The notes: generated from the letters alone by a model not told the origin. A stretch of DNA of 64,000 nucleotides from Hermetia illucens (GCF_905115235.1 NC_051854.1:63975463-64039462); one strand, 5' to 3'. Numbered from the stretch's first letter, positions 1 to 12,057 are shown. Numbers and translations: made by a program.

Positions 1-633
1 TAAAAGTCATGTAACCCCCATGTGCACCTCCCAACAAAAAGAACGAATCTTTTTATTTTTGTAGGTGCAATATGGACTAAATTATAGCTCGTGAAACGTA
101 AATTCGAAATATCTGAAAAGTTTGATGACAATCCAACTATTGTTAACAAAGTTATAGAGGGTCAAAGTTTCACATTTTAGGTTTGCACCCTTAGACGTAT
201 ATAACGTCATCATCATATAAAGTGATCTTATATGAACGGCGGGGTCCATGGGGACGTTTTAGTGCTCCTTTTTTGGCTTTTTTTTGGTTACTTGCATATC
301 AGTATCAATTAATCGAGAGAGACATATGCGGGTAGTAACCAATATATAATAATGGTTACCAGCGGTTTTTAATTTACGTACGTGCTTTGGGCACGGAGTG
401 AAGTGGAAATGCGTGAAGATGCGTTAGAACAATTCAAACATGCGATAATAGGTAATGTTTGTTTACTTATGAACACAGTATTTACGGCATTCATATGTAT
501 GTACAATATTTTGTTTTCTCAGCTACTATTATATTTACGAATGGAAAACGTGCATTGTGAGTTGCTTATATAAGATGAACAAAAAACCTTTTACCTGAAA
601 CGCCGAGCTTCCGGTATCCCGACTGGTTTAATA
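1..633 (+). repeat. AAGGTTTT-family repeat, tail half
   Basis: This is the downstream half of an unclassified interspersed repeat that recurs through the window. Shared landmarks are a 'caactattgttaacaaagtt' block near 130, a 'gacgtatataacgtcatc' block near 195, and a terminus 'cgagcttccggtatcccgac' near 605. The same terminus is seen at 27.57 kb, 31.79 kb and, inverted, 50.51 kb. The start lies outside the window. No coding sequence is visible in it. Confidence 0.6.
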
Positions 634-713
634 AAAATGAATGAAAACAAAAGGTGAATTTCTCATATAAATTGAAAATTAACCGAATAAATTCTGAAAA
701 TTTGGGGTATATA

Positions 714-975
714 GAGTGCGTAGTTTCCGGAAAAAAATGCAATTTACCCCATTTTTTAAACGAAAAAACCATTTATTTTTCTATACCTCAAAAAATAAAA
801 AAGGTAGCGAAAAAATACCAAAGTACAGAAATTTGGACTCTCCTCGCTAAAATACTAAGTCATCAGCTTTTCACTATCATCCTTATTTTTTGGAATATTT
901 TTAAAAAATGATTTTTTTTTTTTAAAAAAGAAAATGTTTGGGGTAAATCACACTTTTTTCCAAAACTACGCACTG
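714..975. mobile_element. TA-flanked MITE (Tc1/mariner-type ends)
   Basis: A 262-bp unit is bounded by about 37-bp imperfect terminal inverted repeats. The left one begins GAGTGCGTAGTTTCCGG and the right one, read inverted, begins CAGTGCGTAGTTTTGG; both run into GATTTACCCC or AATTTACCCC. TA dinucleotides flank both ends (712-713 and 976-977), as Tc1/mariner insertions leave. The inside is AT-rich and non-coding, so this is a non-autonomous element. Confidence 0.65.
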
Positions 976-1383
976 TATATCCACAAAATATTCAGAATTT
1001 ATTGCGAGGGCTTAAATACAATACATTGAACCGGAAAAGTTTAATTTTTAATTGCGAAGGGGGAAAGTTTAATTTTTGTTATGACATTATTTTGATATTC
1101 TACATAAAATGCATGGTTTTCGTGCTATTTGCGAAAAACTTTTGAAAAACATGAATTTTTTCGCTGAAAAAACGACATGTTTGAACATGAACAACTCGAA
1201 AACTACGAAAAATTTTTACTACACAATCAATCGATTTCTGTGGTAATTTCGAAAAAAAGGCGTATATAACTTTTGTTTCTTACTCCCCAACTCCAAATTT
1301 CATGCCAAGCGGTCTTGACTGAAAGAATTCAGAAATCGCACCCGCTCTTTAATGACGGAACTATAATGTTTTCTTTAAAATTT
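976..1383. other. AT-rich spacer
   Basis: I see no gene, RNA or clear repeat boundary here. The stretch is AT-rich and lies between the MITE and the Tc1-like remnant; part of it may be the non-coding end of that transposon. Confidence 0.4.
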
Positions 1384-2280
1384 TTAAATGTAACGTTTCT
1401 GTGCTGGTATAGCTTGTTTCAGATAAGACCAACAATTCTCTATGGGGTTTAAGTTCGACAAATTGCGGGGCCACGCTGGTAGATTCAGATCCAGCGAATT
1501 TAGATAATTCATGCTAGCTCTGGGTGTATAGCAAGGTACACCATCCTCCATGAAAACATCTTCGCAACATAAAAACTGCAAATTGTTGATATATGGCAGA
1601 AAGACCCTTTATATTAGGTTAATATGCTGAACAGGCTTAGTATCGTCAATAAATCAGGCGCTTCTTTAGAAATGCAGCTGCGCGTCAATATTGCTGGTGA
1701 ATATTTAATCTTTTTAACCATACAGGTATCAGACAAGTTTTCACCCTTGTTTCTCTGAACATAGTTTGCCACTTCACTCAGCGCTTCTACACGACATTCG
1801 TCATTAAAAATGACCTTCAAAAAATAAAAAAAAAAACAAAATTTTAAATTCGAAAAAAAAAGTCCTAGAAAAAATTAACTTTAACCAGTTTAACTTGCTC
1901 CAATAGCTTGAATCACCGTCGCCGCATTGCTTCTATTGCTTCTATTGCCTTTTAGCAAGCCGCCTGTATTTGAACCCATTTTCATACAAACGCCTACGCA
2001 GTGTATGTTGCAACATCTTAACACCAGCCTCTCACACGTCACCGAAAATACTCTAGGAAATTTTCACAAAATTATTCGGTCTTACCATTGAGTCGTCTTC
2101 CGATTTCCATTGTAGTTTTTTTTTTACTTTTCTGAAAAATCCCCGATTCATCAGGAACATTACTCAATTTTCTTGCTATTTCAGCCACTGACAATTTACA
2201 GACACCGACATTTAAGGTAATGACTATATAGCTTGGCAGTCCCTCTTTCAACTTACATCTTCTATTTTACCTTAATATAT
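1384..2280 (-). pseudogene. Decayed Tc1-like transposase
   Basis: Minus-strand frames give recognisable pieces of a Tc1-family transposase. Near 2100-2210 is an N-terminal helix-turn-helix piece (LSVAEIARKL-like). At 1950-2020 is an RRRLYENGFKYRRLAK-like piece. At 1614-1820 is the catalytic-core piece starting KVIFNDECRVEALSE, and at 1384-1581 the final piece with LNPIENCWSYLKQ. The order matches a complete transposase, but the frame changes several times and stops intervene, so it is inactive. I could not assign terminal repeats with certainty; the MITE at 714-975 has Tc1-like ends and may be related. Confidence 0.7.
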
Positions 2281-2559
2281 CCTTTTTTTAAACATTTTCT
2301 TAAAAAACTGCGAAATGTACCGCTAAACACACGGTGAACCTCAGAAATATCTATTCTAAGCTTAAAGTCCTGATTTTGCAGAGAAAAACCAAAGAAAAGG
2401 TGACAATATTAAAAAAATATTTGCAGGCAAATAACGGTTCTATTTTTATTCTATCGTTGGTCCCTAGGAAGTGGAAAAACTAATGAAGTTGCCAGCATAT
2501 TCTGATTTCTCTTCACAATCAAAATCCCAACGTATATATTTATCGTTGCCATTTACCCC

Positions 2560-4260
2560 TTGGTGCTATATCGCATGTCAACCACACCTACCCACCATCG
2601 CTCGCGATTACCTGAAATGCCCTTCAGCTCCCCCACGACCTCCTGAGATGCCTGTACTCCTCCTCTACTGTCCTGCGCCAAGTGCTCTGGTGCGACCCAC
2701 TCGTCGCCCATCTAGGAAGAGTGGATTCCACTGCATAGCGTAGCCAACAATGCAATTATCGTCCCTTCTTAATGTGTAACCTAACCACTGCCGAATAGTA
2801 GGTCTGTACGCCGATCAAGTTCTTCGTTTGAGATAGTGCCAGACCAGTGTACTCCCATGATACGAGCTTTTAACTAAAAGTGAAGTTCACTTTCCATATG
2901 TCGCTACTGCCATAAAGCAACACAGAAAGAACACTAGCTCAGAACAATGTCAACTTGATCTTGATAACTGCATTTCCAGATTTTAGGCAAGGCAGCGGGA
3001 GCAGATCTAGCGCTGTTAATTTATAGGGCAACAGCCAGTTCGGTGCCACCGTCGACGAAAACCACGCTTCCTAGATATACAAATTGATCGACGCCTTCGA
3101 TGCTCTGTCCATTAATGCAGATAAGGAGAGTGCGATGGCCCGTCGGACCTTTAAGTTTATCTTCAGTTCAACTCTTCTTGCCTCCCTTTCCAAATTCAGA
3201 GCCACTTGGCCAAGGGCCATGATTCGGTGGGAAACCAAACAGATGTTATCACCGTAGTCGAGTTTTTTGAGGAGAGATCATAATCCATTGAATTCATCAA
3301 CGTCAGAGGACAGAGGAGGCAGCATGAAGAAGAAATAAAGTCGATGACAGGATGCAACTCTGTCGGTCCCCCCTTTGAACAATCGAGATTTGATCTCGGT
3401 GCAACACTTAACATTTTGTGCCATCATATGTCACTCTGATTATAACTATTAGTTTCTCCGGGTACACTCCCTATTCACACTATCGAATATTTCCCTAATT
3501 CGATGAAAAGCAGGCGCAATGAGAATCTAAACTCCCCATACTGTCCCAAAATGATTGTTATGGCATTGATGTAGTCAATGCAAGAGTATCCGGACCGGAA
3601 ACCAGATTGCTCTCTGTCGATTAAGCTCTCGAGATGTTTTTTGATGCGTTACAGAACTATTTTAACCATTATCTTTGCCATGGCGGGGAACACGCAGATA
3701 CCCCTCTAATGGTAACACTCAAAACGGGTGCCCTTCTTTCGAATCTTAACGATCATTCTCTTCTTCCACTCTCTGGGAAATGTCTCGGAATCCCAGGAAT
3801 CCCGTACGAGTAACGAAGTAGCAGATCTGCAGTAACTGCAGGTGCAGCGATAAATAACTCTCCGAAGGGACCGTCAAGTCCAGCGACTCTACTTCGTTTG
3901 AGTGCATTGGTGCCGAAATGATTTCGCTTCTGCTTAGAGGAACAGTCCATATCCAGATATTGCGGTGACTAGTCATTTCATCCACAAGTGGAGGAACCTC
4001 ACAGATGTCACATGCAAACTCTTTCATGATGCGGTACACCGTTCTGAAACCATTGCGATCTGCGGCATCTTCCGCTTCCCTGACCAGCGCACAAGCAACA
4101 GTTGGATCATAGAAGCGGTTGATGTTGAACTTAGGAAGTCACAACTCCCCAACCCTGCAAAAAGTGTCGGACGCAGCACGCAAGTGGAGGTAAGCGACTA
4201 TCAGATGGTGATCCAGGAGATAAGTCCTATCTCTGCTGTTGATCGTACTGTGTTGGTCAC
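2560..4260 (-). mobile_element. LINE remnant, family 2 (RT domain and tail)
   Basis: Read on the minus strand, this is the reverse transcriptase part of a decayed LINE. Its pieces include GLDGPFGELFIAAPAVTADLL near 3880, a VDQFVYLGSVV piece near 3080, and at 2560-2760 the C-terminal tail (GYAMQWNPLF, QWWVGVV). The same family appears minus-strand at 42.5-43.8 kb and plus-strand at 52.6-54.0 kb. Clade is uncertain: the YLGSVV-type thumb and the endonuclease seen at 52.8 kb fit RTE- or CR1-type LINEs. Many frameshifts and stops. Confidence 0.65.
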
Positions 4261-4264
4261 TTGA

Positions 4265-4940
4265 AACCCAACTGACTTTATGGTACATGACAGTAAGGTG
4301 TTGTGAAATCCCACCTTCGCATTGAGATGATTATGACAAAGAAGGAAAACTGTATGTGTATTTGTAAGCTCCTACTCACAGAGCTAATAACCGAATGGTA
4401 TAGTAAATTTTCTCAAAGAAGTTCATCGTTCAAAATTCCATGGACAGATACTCAATGTATAACCTAATTTTATTTAAAACACATGTGGTTTCTACAGTTG
4501 GTTAGCCAAACCGTCCCCACCGCTCTTCTGCTATTTTCTTCAGTTGTGCATATTCCACCGATCTTGACAATTTACTCTGTGTAATTTGCAAATAAAATCT
4601 ATCGTATTTATTTTAAAATGATCCAGACACCACATGACTTTGACGAATCAATGATATTATCGTCCGCGCCTATTACTTTGTTACGTATTTGGAACCGACT
4701 CCAAGTGGCGTTCAGAATGTGCTTTCCGAAACAGAACGCCGTCAATCAATGCTGGGTAATAGTGAAAAACAATCGAATTGCCGTAACAACTTACTAAAAT
4801 TTTTCAAGGAAGTTTTATTGAGTTCAGTGTAAAGGTTCCAACAAACCGAACTAACCAAAAGGGCAACTCGAATACCCCACTTGTTAGGCACTCCACAAAC
4901 ATAGTAGTCAGTAGAATCCGTATAACAGGGGATATTCACT
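4265..4940. other. No supported gene
   Basis: Mixed AT-rich sequence between the LINE remnant and the possible gene at 5.0 kb. A minus-strand frame of 65 codons at 4742-4939 is open but I recognise nothing in it. Confidence 0.35.
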
Positions 4941-5043
4941 CAATTTATAATGAGGTCTTAACGATATTTTTGGTCGCATTCGGAGAATATTCTGAAACGC
5001 TAGCGCTAAACATCCCAACACTAATGTTTCTATGTTGTGGCTG

Positions 5044-5350
5044 CTATGGATATTGTAGTCTGAACATTTGCAGGGAATGCGCTGGAAACTCCAAAAAAGT
5101 CGTAAAATTGAGAAAGAAGATTTGCCGCGTTACGCATGTACCTCTTATAAATCCATCACCGTAGTACACAGATATGTTGAGGGCATCATTGGAAACTACC
5201 ACCTTCTCTCCAATGATATGCCAATCGCTGGAATCCTTGAGGTGCTGAAGCAGAAACTTACGGTATGCTCTAATCGCATCTGCAGGTGTCAAAAAACCAT
5301 CGGCGAAGAACAGATAACACCTTGTTCTTCCAAAACCTAGGAGTATTTTA
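5044..5350 (-). CDS. Possible exon of an unrecognised gene
   Basis: The minus-strand frame from about 5350 down to 5044 stays open for roughly 100 codons and looks protein-like: ...GFGRTRCYLFFADGF, then ADAIRAYRKFLLQHLK, then EKVVVSNDALNISVYYGDGF. The reading could stop at a splice-donor-like GTACATG right after the GDGFIR residues (near 5150). A second minus-strand frame at 5858-5631 starts with a methionine (MDTEKSGSSTSS) about 20 bp below a TATAAAT-like string and could be an upstream exon. I do not recognise a family; it may be a broken host gene or part of an old element. Confidence 0.25.
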
Positions 5351-6013
5351 CAAGTTCACCAACTCAGATTGGGAAAGAAACTTCAGTCTTCATCGAATAA
5401 AAGACTTCTGGAGAAATGTTTCGAGCAAACCCAGTCGTTGCAGAAGAAACAGCATGGCTCCTTCACCTTATGCTATCGCAGTCCGTCATGGACAGTTCGC
5501 GTGGAGAGTTCACTTTCTGTTTGGCGAGCCATTAAAATTTGATATTCTTTCAATTAAACGGTCGTCATGATTGCTGATTAACCTTGGTAGCTAACTAGTA
5601 TTTTTGCAATGGTTGCCCTGATTTCTTTTTCTAACGATTTGAGTTGTTCTGTATGATATTAGCACTCAGGATTTGTTTCGTACTGTAATCTTTAGCGCTC
5701 AAAGGTAGGATTGGGTTCAGGTGGACAGGTGATGTCGAACAGCATGCGGACTGTTTACAGCGGACTAGTTTTATGCAAGTAATTGAAAGTATAGCTGCGA
5801 ATTTTGTTTCCAAGATAATATCCGATGAAGTGGAACTTCCACTTTTTTCGGTATCCATTTTTCCTGTCCGACGCCAAATTTATAATTTTTCACAACGTGT
5901 AGGCAGTCCGCAAATTGATAGTGACACTCCTTCCAAGATTAGCACTTCTGCAATCACCCACATCCAGGGCCATAGGGAAAAAACCGGGTCCGGGGTAAAA
6001 ATCCATTCGCATA

Positions 6014-9000
6014 CATCATCATCATCATCAACGGCGCAACAACCGGTATCCGGTCTAGGCCTGCCTTAATAAGGAACTGCAGACATCCCGGTTTTGCGCC
6101 GAGGTCCACCAATTCGATATTGCTAACAGCTGTCTGGCGTCCTGGCCTACGCCATCGCTTCATCTTAGGCGGGGTCTGCCTCGTCTTCTTTTTCTACCAT
6201 AGATATTGCCGTTATAGACTTTCCGGGCTGGATCATCCTCATCTATACAGAATAAGTGACCTGCCCACCGTAACCTATTGAGCCGGATTTTATCCACAAC
6301 CGAACGGTCATGGTATCGCTCATAGACTTCGTCATTGTGTAGGAATCGGCCATTCTCATGTAGGGGGCCAAAAATTCTTCAGAGGATTCTTCTCTCGAAC
6401 GCGGCTAAGAGTTCACAATTTGTCAACGGTCTCAAAGTTGTATTCTCCTATGTTTATTCTTCCTGTTTGACCAGTGCAGTTTGATGTTGTTGTTTGATTC
6501 GCCTTTGGTGCTGACGTTGCACCATTTATTTTGTCTTGCCTTCATTGATGTGCAATCCAAGATCTCGCGCCGATATCCGTCTGCTCGATCTGGATGAAGG
6601 CAGTTTGTACGTCTCGGGTGGTTCTTCCCATGATGTCGATATCGTCAGCATAGGCCAGTAGTTGGGTGGACTTGAAGAGGATCGTACCTCTTGCATTCAC
6701 CTCAGCATCACGGATCACCTTCTCGAGGGCCAGGTTAAAGAGGACGCATGATAGGGCATCCCCTTGTCGTAGACCGTTGTTGATGTCGAATGGTCTTGAG
6801 AGTGATCCTGTTGCTTTTATCTGGCCTCGCACATTGGTCAGGATCAGCCTAGTCAGTCTTATCAACTTCGTCGGGATACCGAATTCTCTCATGACCGTGT
6901 ACAGTTTTACCCTGGCTATGCTATCATAGACGGCTTTAAAGTCGATGAACAGATGGTGCAACTGTTGTCCATATTCCAACAGTTTTTCCATCGCTTGCCG
7001 CAAAGAGAAAATCTGATCTGTTGCTGATTTGCTGGAGTGAAGCCTCTTTGGTATGGGCTAATGATGTTCTGGGCGTATGGGGCTATCCGGCCTAGCAAGA
7101 TAGTGGAGAATATCTTATACATGGTACTCAGCAACGTGATAACTCTATAATTGCTGCACTGTGTGATATCTCCCTTTTTATGTATGAGACAGATAATGCC
7201 TCGTTGCCAATCGTCAGGCATTGATTCGCTGTCCCACACCTTGAGCACAAGTTGATGAATCACTTGTTCTAACTAATTGCCTCCATATTTAACCAATTCA
7301 GCTGTAATTCCATCGGCTCCTGGCGACTTATGATTTTTTAGCCGATGAATTGCACGGACTGTTTCTCCTAAACTTGGTGGTGACAGTATTTGTCCGTCGT
7401 CTTCAGTTGGCGGGACCTCTAACTCACCGATGTTCTGGTTGTTCAGTAGCTCATCAAAGTACTGAACCCATCGCTCTAATATGCCCATTCTGTCAGAAAT
7501 CAGAGTTCCCTCTTTGTCTCTGCAGGATGAACATGGAGGTGTATAAGGCTTCATCCTGCTGACTTGTTGGTTGGTCGCAACGGTCTGAAGAATATGGGGT
7601 ATGCTGAAGGACCCCACGTTAGAGTTCCTAGAGTTCGATTTTGAGGACTTGTGGTTTTCGACTGGATCTCTTCAGCTGAATTGGACGATATAGCTGGGAA
7701 ACATTGAGGTCCTTCTTGATCGTACCGCTCCTTCTAGCCCTTTCAAATGCAAACCATCTTTTTCGGTAGAGGTCCAGCTTGGCCACCGACTTTAACGTTT
7801 CCCCTCGAGCCACGCACGAAACAAGAAACGTTACTTGTATTCACGTGCGCGGGCAAGGTGTGTAATTACTTGTTGCAATTGGGTGATGACCTAATGGCCA
7901 CCCTGAAGGGATGGAAATGCCCAAGAGGGGAAAGCTATCCCAAAAGCTTAACAATGGTGACATTGACTGAACCTTTACCGAAGTGCTCCATCGACACACG
8001 CTTGCTTGCTTCTTACTTGCCAGCTTTGGGTGGATCCACATCACTTGCGGTAAAACTTCTACGCCTGGTGCTTCCTGTGCTTTTCGAGTTCACAGACTTG
8101 TTGGTTCTCCCAGGCTTCCTTTTTCCGTCTATGAAGTCGCTTCTCGGCTCGACGGAGTTCGTGATAAGTCTTCGCCTGTGCCCGTGTTCTCTGAGTTTGC
8201 AACATTACTCGGTATGCAGTATTCTTCCGTTCCGTTGCTAGATTACATTCATCGTCGAATCAGTTATGTTTGTGACCATATCGACGATAACGTTCTTCAA
8301 GCGGTAAAGATTATTTGTTGATGCTTCACCTCTAAAACATCTGTTAGCTGCGGTTAATGCAGCATCCATTTCCCTCTTATAGGTGTTGCAAAGAGCTGTG
8401 TTGAGGATGGCTTCAGTGTTAACTCTCACCTGATTGTCAGAGGGGATTCTCGGTGGTCGCGTTATTCGAGCTCGGAGCACTATGTCATCGGCATAGTGAT
8501 CCGAGTCTATATTGGCCCCCTATATGTTTTAACATTCAACAAGGCTGAAAAGTGGTGGCGTTCAATCAACACGTGGTTAATTTGGTTGAAAATGGTCCCT
8601 CTGGAGAGGCCCACGTTTGTTTGTGAACCGCTTTTCGCGCAAACCAGGTACTTCCAACAACCGTTTCGTGTGACGCTGTTAATTGAATAATCCTCAGTCC
8701 GTTATCATTGGTATCCTCATGCTCCGCTCCTACTTCAAGTATGATTTTGATATCATACCTGGGGCAGACTTCAAGGGTTCGTTCTACTGCCTCGTAGAAA
8801 GTCTCCATTTCCGACTCTGCAGTATCCTCTGTAGGTCCGTGAAGGTTTATGAGTTTTATATTTCTAAATTTGTCTGGCAAGCACAGAGTGTAAGGCGTTC
8901 ACTTATGTTTTCAAAGCCGATAACAGCAGGTTTCATTTTTTGGCCGACTAAGAAACATAGCTTAGTAGATAGCCACTGTACTTAATGATGTAGTGGCTCT

Positions 9001-9450
9001 TCTCCAGGAAATCGGTCCCTGTCCAAAGCATCTCCTGCAACACTGTTACATCAGCCCTATCGGGTATCGGCTAGTTGCTTGGCAGCTCGTTCTCTATACA
9101 GGGACCACAAGTTTCATGAGAAAACGTGCAAACGTTATTCCGTGTTCGTCGCCCGGTTCGTCGCTGTATTGTCAATCCAGTTCGGGGCTTCTTCTGGCTT
9201 CGTAACGTCGGTTTTCCGTATAGGGTTGTCAAACCTACCCAACCCCCACCCTGGAGGACCAGTTGATACAATTTGTTCCGTTTTTAGGCGCCGGAGACTT
9301 TCCTTCATCCTTCCGTCTGCAGCTTTTCGTTGAGAAAGAGCTCCCAGCCGTCATCACATGGAGGTGGGGATAGGATTTGGTAGTAGAACTTTTGGTGTTG
9401 ATTCGGCAGGCGTTTCCCAGGTTGTATGCTTCATCGTATGTCAAATAGTC
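6014..9450 (-). mobile_element. RTE-like LINE, copy A (longest copy)
   Basis: A 3.4-kb minus-strand LINE. From its 5' side it contains endonuclease pieces (8880-8566, with INLHGPTEDTAESE), a linker, then reverse transcriptase pieces at 7617-7273 (NHKSPGADGI), 7263-6916 (SMPDDWQRGIICLIHKKGD) and 7003-6542 with the catalytic YADDIDIMGR box. The element ends in a (ATG)n-type tail read as catcatcatcatc at about 6016-6031, the short-repeat tail typical of RTE elements. Between 6420 and 6440 a few hundred bases of the thumb region are missing compared with other copies. The single reading frame is broken into many pieces, so this copy is dead. Confidence 0.8.
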
Positions 9451-10800
9451 CGATTGTTGATTTGTACATTTGTATAAGTGTCTTTTGAAGGTTAGGGTTA
9501 ACTAAAAATCATATGGATTTAATACCTGTGTATTAACCTACGAACTTTTCAGCCCACCTGGTATTAAACGCCATGACTTTTTAAGGGGAGGGTGAACCCC
9601 ATAGATTTTCATCGGTTTTAAATGGCTCCTCGACCAGCAAGCAAATCAGTTTCTGAGTTTTATTATACTTTATATACATAAATTTAATGTCCTCTTTAAT
9701 GGAAAAACACTTAATGAATTTGAAAGTCAGATTTCAGTTAATTTTTTACAACATTTATTTGATTTGCTTTGTTATGCATCCAGTTTTGCTCCATACAATT
9801 ATCAGATCAATGATCTTGACACATATGAATGTGAATATCATTAAAATCAGAAAGTAGACCACTTTTCTAAACGATTGCCGAACTCTAGGCCTTAGGGTGG
9901 TTGAAGAAGTTGAATCATCAATAAAGATCCAGTTACACTTCAAGGATCACATTCAAATATGTCCCGCCACAGAAAAGAGCAAACAAAATATTAGAAAATT
10001 ATTTCCATATGTATTTATTCAAAAAACTTGTAGGCTTTTGCATATTTTGACCAAACATCTTTCAAATACCGGGAGAAGTCAATGTTTCCTTTAAATAAAA
10101 TAGGAACAGATTTTTGAAAGCTTGATAATCTGCAGTTATATATGTATATGATAGTGGACATATAATTACCCAATTTTTTTGAGAACATGCATATTATTCT
10201 TTTGCTCGTAGAGGCGTGTTATTAGTAAATTACTTATTCGTGGAGGTGACAAGAGATCTTCTTGATACCTTTTAATAGTTTTAGGTATCATCCTTAGTTT
10301 AGCGGATTTTGAGCCATCTATCCACTATCTGACTCATTCAATAACACACAAGGATTTCCCATTTGATCACCTTTGAGTCAGGTATGTAACAACCAAAAAA
10401 TCTCATCACCCTCAATGCATTCATATCAGCTTAGTTACATTTTCGATTGAAATGATCATCGATTAGTCATTCGTCGACTATCTTCGCAGAGTGTGTGAAC
10501 TTAAAACAAAACTAGTTATCGACGGTCTCTTTATTGGAGTTGATGAACTCATCGATGACTAACACTGATCTGTGGTAGCACCATTAAGTCTACAAATGCA
10601 TATAAATGATAGATTTAGATATATACGCTTGTAATATTCCTCCTCAAAGCTCTAGTTCAAATGACCACAGTCGTTATAAAAATCCATTTTGGTGGCTACT
10701 TGGCACGTGTGCAATTGCCCAACGATGACATTTCCATTTGAACTCTGTTAAAACCCCTGCAATCGCCTGTATTGAATACAATAACCAGGTCAAAACTGAC
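9451..10800. other. AT-rich intergenic DNA with one weak membrane ORF
   Basis: No recognisable gene. A minus-strand reading at 9943-9755 has a basic stretch (RPRVRQSFRK) followed by a hydrophobic segment of about 20 residues (VVYFLILMIFTFICV) and ends in a stop. It has no ATG and could be a terminal exon or chance. No promoter or repeat boundary can be fixed. Confidence 0.3.
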
Positions 10801-10808
10801 CTAATGCC

Positions 10809-11072
10809 ATGAACGTCACAGAAAGTATCGTTCCCATCATAAGGCTGAACGCGCCAGAACAGGCAGCAAGTCTCAGAAACGAGAAAGGCGACGACTTAAG
10901 AAGACCTTCTTTAACTAAAAAAGAGAACCAGAAAAACCATACACAACATCAAACAGCAACAACATACCACCAGCCACAAAAAACCATTGAATCTTTTGAT
11001 TGCACCAAAGTAATAACAACATCTATAACAGAGACTTTTTGGTCGGATGTCTCAGCAGTAGCCTGGCTATAA
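10809..11072 (+). CDS. Unrecognised 87-codon ORF (doubtful)
   Basis: An ATG-initiated frame encodes a polar, Gln/His/Thr/Lys-rich peptide (SLTKKENQKNHTQHQTATT). It has no domain I recognise. A TATAAAAA string overlaps its end (11068-11075), on the same strand. It lies about 190 bp from the orphan Notch-response module at 11.27 kb and is listed only because it is the sole ATG frame near it. Chance is the likeliest explanation. Confidence 0.15.
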   Translation: MNVTESIVPIIRLNAPEQAASLRNEKGDDLRRPSLTKKENQKNHTQHQTATTYHQPQKTIESFDCTKVITTSITETFWSDVSAVAWL

Positions 11073-11264
11073 AAAACCTACAGAAAGATACTAGCGTGAG
11101 CAGGAGACGAGGTGGAGAAAGGAAATGATAAAGAAGCAAACAAAATGAATAGAAGAAAATAACCAAGGCATGATAGTGAATAAGAAAAGGAAAAATAAGT
11201 CTGGCCACAAAAAAGGTCAATTATTTATTCAACATCCCGTCTCTTCAGGTAGACCCAACGAGAT

Positions 11265-11313
11265 CGTGAGAAAATGCTTTGGAACGTGGTTCTCACACGA
11301 TCGACACACCTGC
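11265..11313 (-). promoter_or_regulatory. Paired Su(H) sites plus proneural E-box (orphan SPS+A)
   Basis: CGTGAGAA at 11265-11272 and TTCTCACA at 11290-11297 form an inverted pair of Su(H) (CSL) sites separated by 17 bp, followed by CACCTGC (inverted GCAGGTG) at 11307-11313. Read on the minus strand the order is E-box, TGTGAGAA, spacer, TTCTCACG, the same architecture and polarity as the modules before the two bHLH genes at 35.1 and 48.6 kb. By family knowledge such SPS+A modules respond jointly to Notch and proneural factors. Polarity suggests a target to the left on the minus strand, but I find no bHLH or Bearded-type ORF within 1.5 kb on either side. Confidence 0.65.
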
Positions 11314-11676
11314 CCTCTTTTTTTGTGCCATTCCTATAGATATTCAGCGCACAACAGCGTAGGTATCTCGAGCCAGAAATGATTTCATCTTACACGTTCA
11401 CCCAGCGTAAAAAGTGATGCTGATGGAGGTGACTCAAATGATTCAGACGTCATAGTAATTACATCAGATCGCGAATAAACGGTGATTACGCGTTTTCGTA
11501 CGTAATCGCGGTACGTCATTGGCCATAGTGATTATTCCCTATGATGCAAGGAGTGACTCTCCCTTTATCGCGCAAGCGAAATTACGGGTCAAGGAAGGTT
11601 CTAGTCAAGGTAGTACTTACCTCCTTCAAAGGATTACAATTGTGGAAGGATCTCCATTTATGGAAACTTGTACTAT

Positions 11677-12045
11677 CATCATCATCAACGGGGCAACAAC
11701 CGGTATCCGGTCTAGGCCTGCCTTAATAAGGAACTCCAGACATCCTGGTTTTGGGCCGAGGTCCACCAATTATATATACCTAAAAGTTGTCTGACGTCCT
11801 GGCCTACTCCATCGCTCCATCTTAGGCAGGGTCTGCCTCGTCTTCTTTTTCTACCATAAATATTGCCCTTATAGACTTTCCGGGCTGGATCATCCTCATC
11901 CATACGGATTAAGTGACCCGCCCACCGTAACCTATTGAGCCGGATTTTATCCACAACCGGACAGTCATGGTATCGCTCATAGATTTCGTCGTTATCTAGG
12001 CTACGGAATCGTCCATTTTCATGTAGGGGGCCAAAAATTCTTCGG
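11677..12045 (-). mobile_element. RTE-like LINE, copy B (3' fragment with target duplication)
   Basis: This is a 369-bp 5'-truncated insertion. It carries the last part of the RTE reading frame (RLRWAGHLIRMDEDDPARKVYKGN, split here only by the length limit of this note at the usual RKVYKG) and the catcatcatc tail. Perfect 12-bp direct repeats AACTTGTACTAT flank it at 11665-11676 and 12046-12057. That fixes both ends and shows a target-primed insertion. The frame is nearly uninterrupted to the end of the element, so it is relatively young. Confidence 0.9.
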
Positions 12046-12057
12046 AACTTGTACTAT

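Noticed and set aside
2471-2743. 90-codon plus-strand frame, Pro-rich
   Set aside because: It is mostly antisense of the family 2 LINE C-terminus (GYAMQWNPLF on the minus strand).
6014-6031. Catcatcat microsatellite as an independent repeat
   Set aside because: The same (ATG)n-type string ends several RTE copies (6.0, 11.7, 13.9, 30.4 kb), so it is the LINE tail.
7747-8241. 164-codon plus-strand frame
   Set aside because: Antisense of the RTE-like LINE copy A endonuclease/linker region; the coding signal is on the minus strand.
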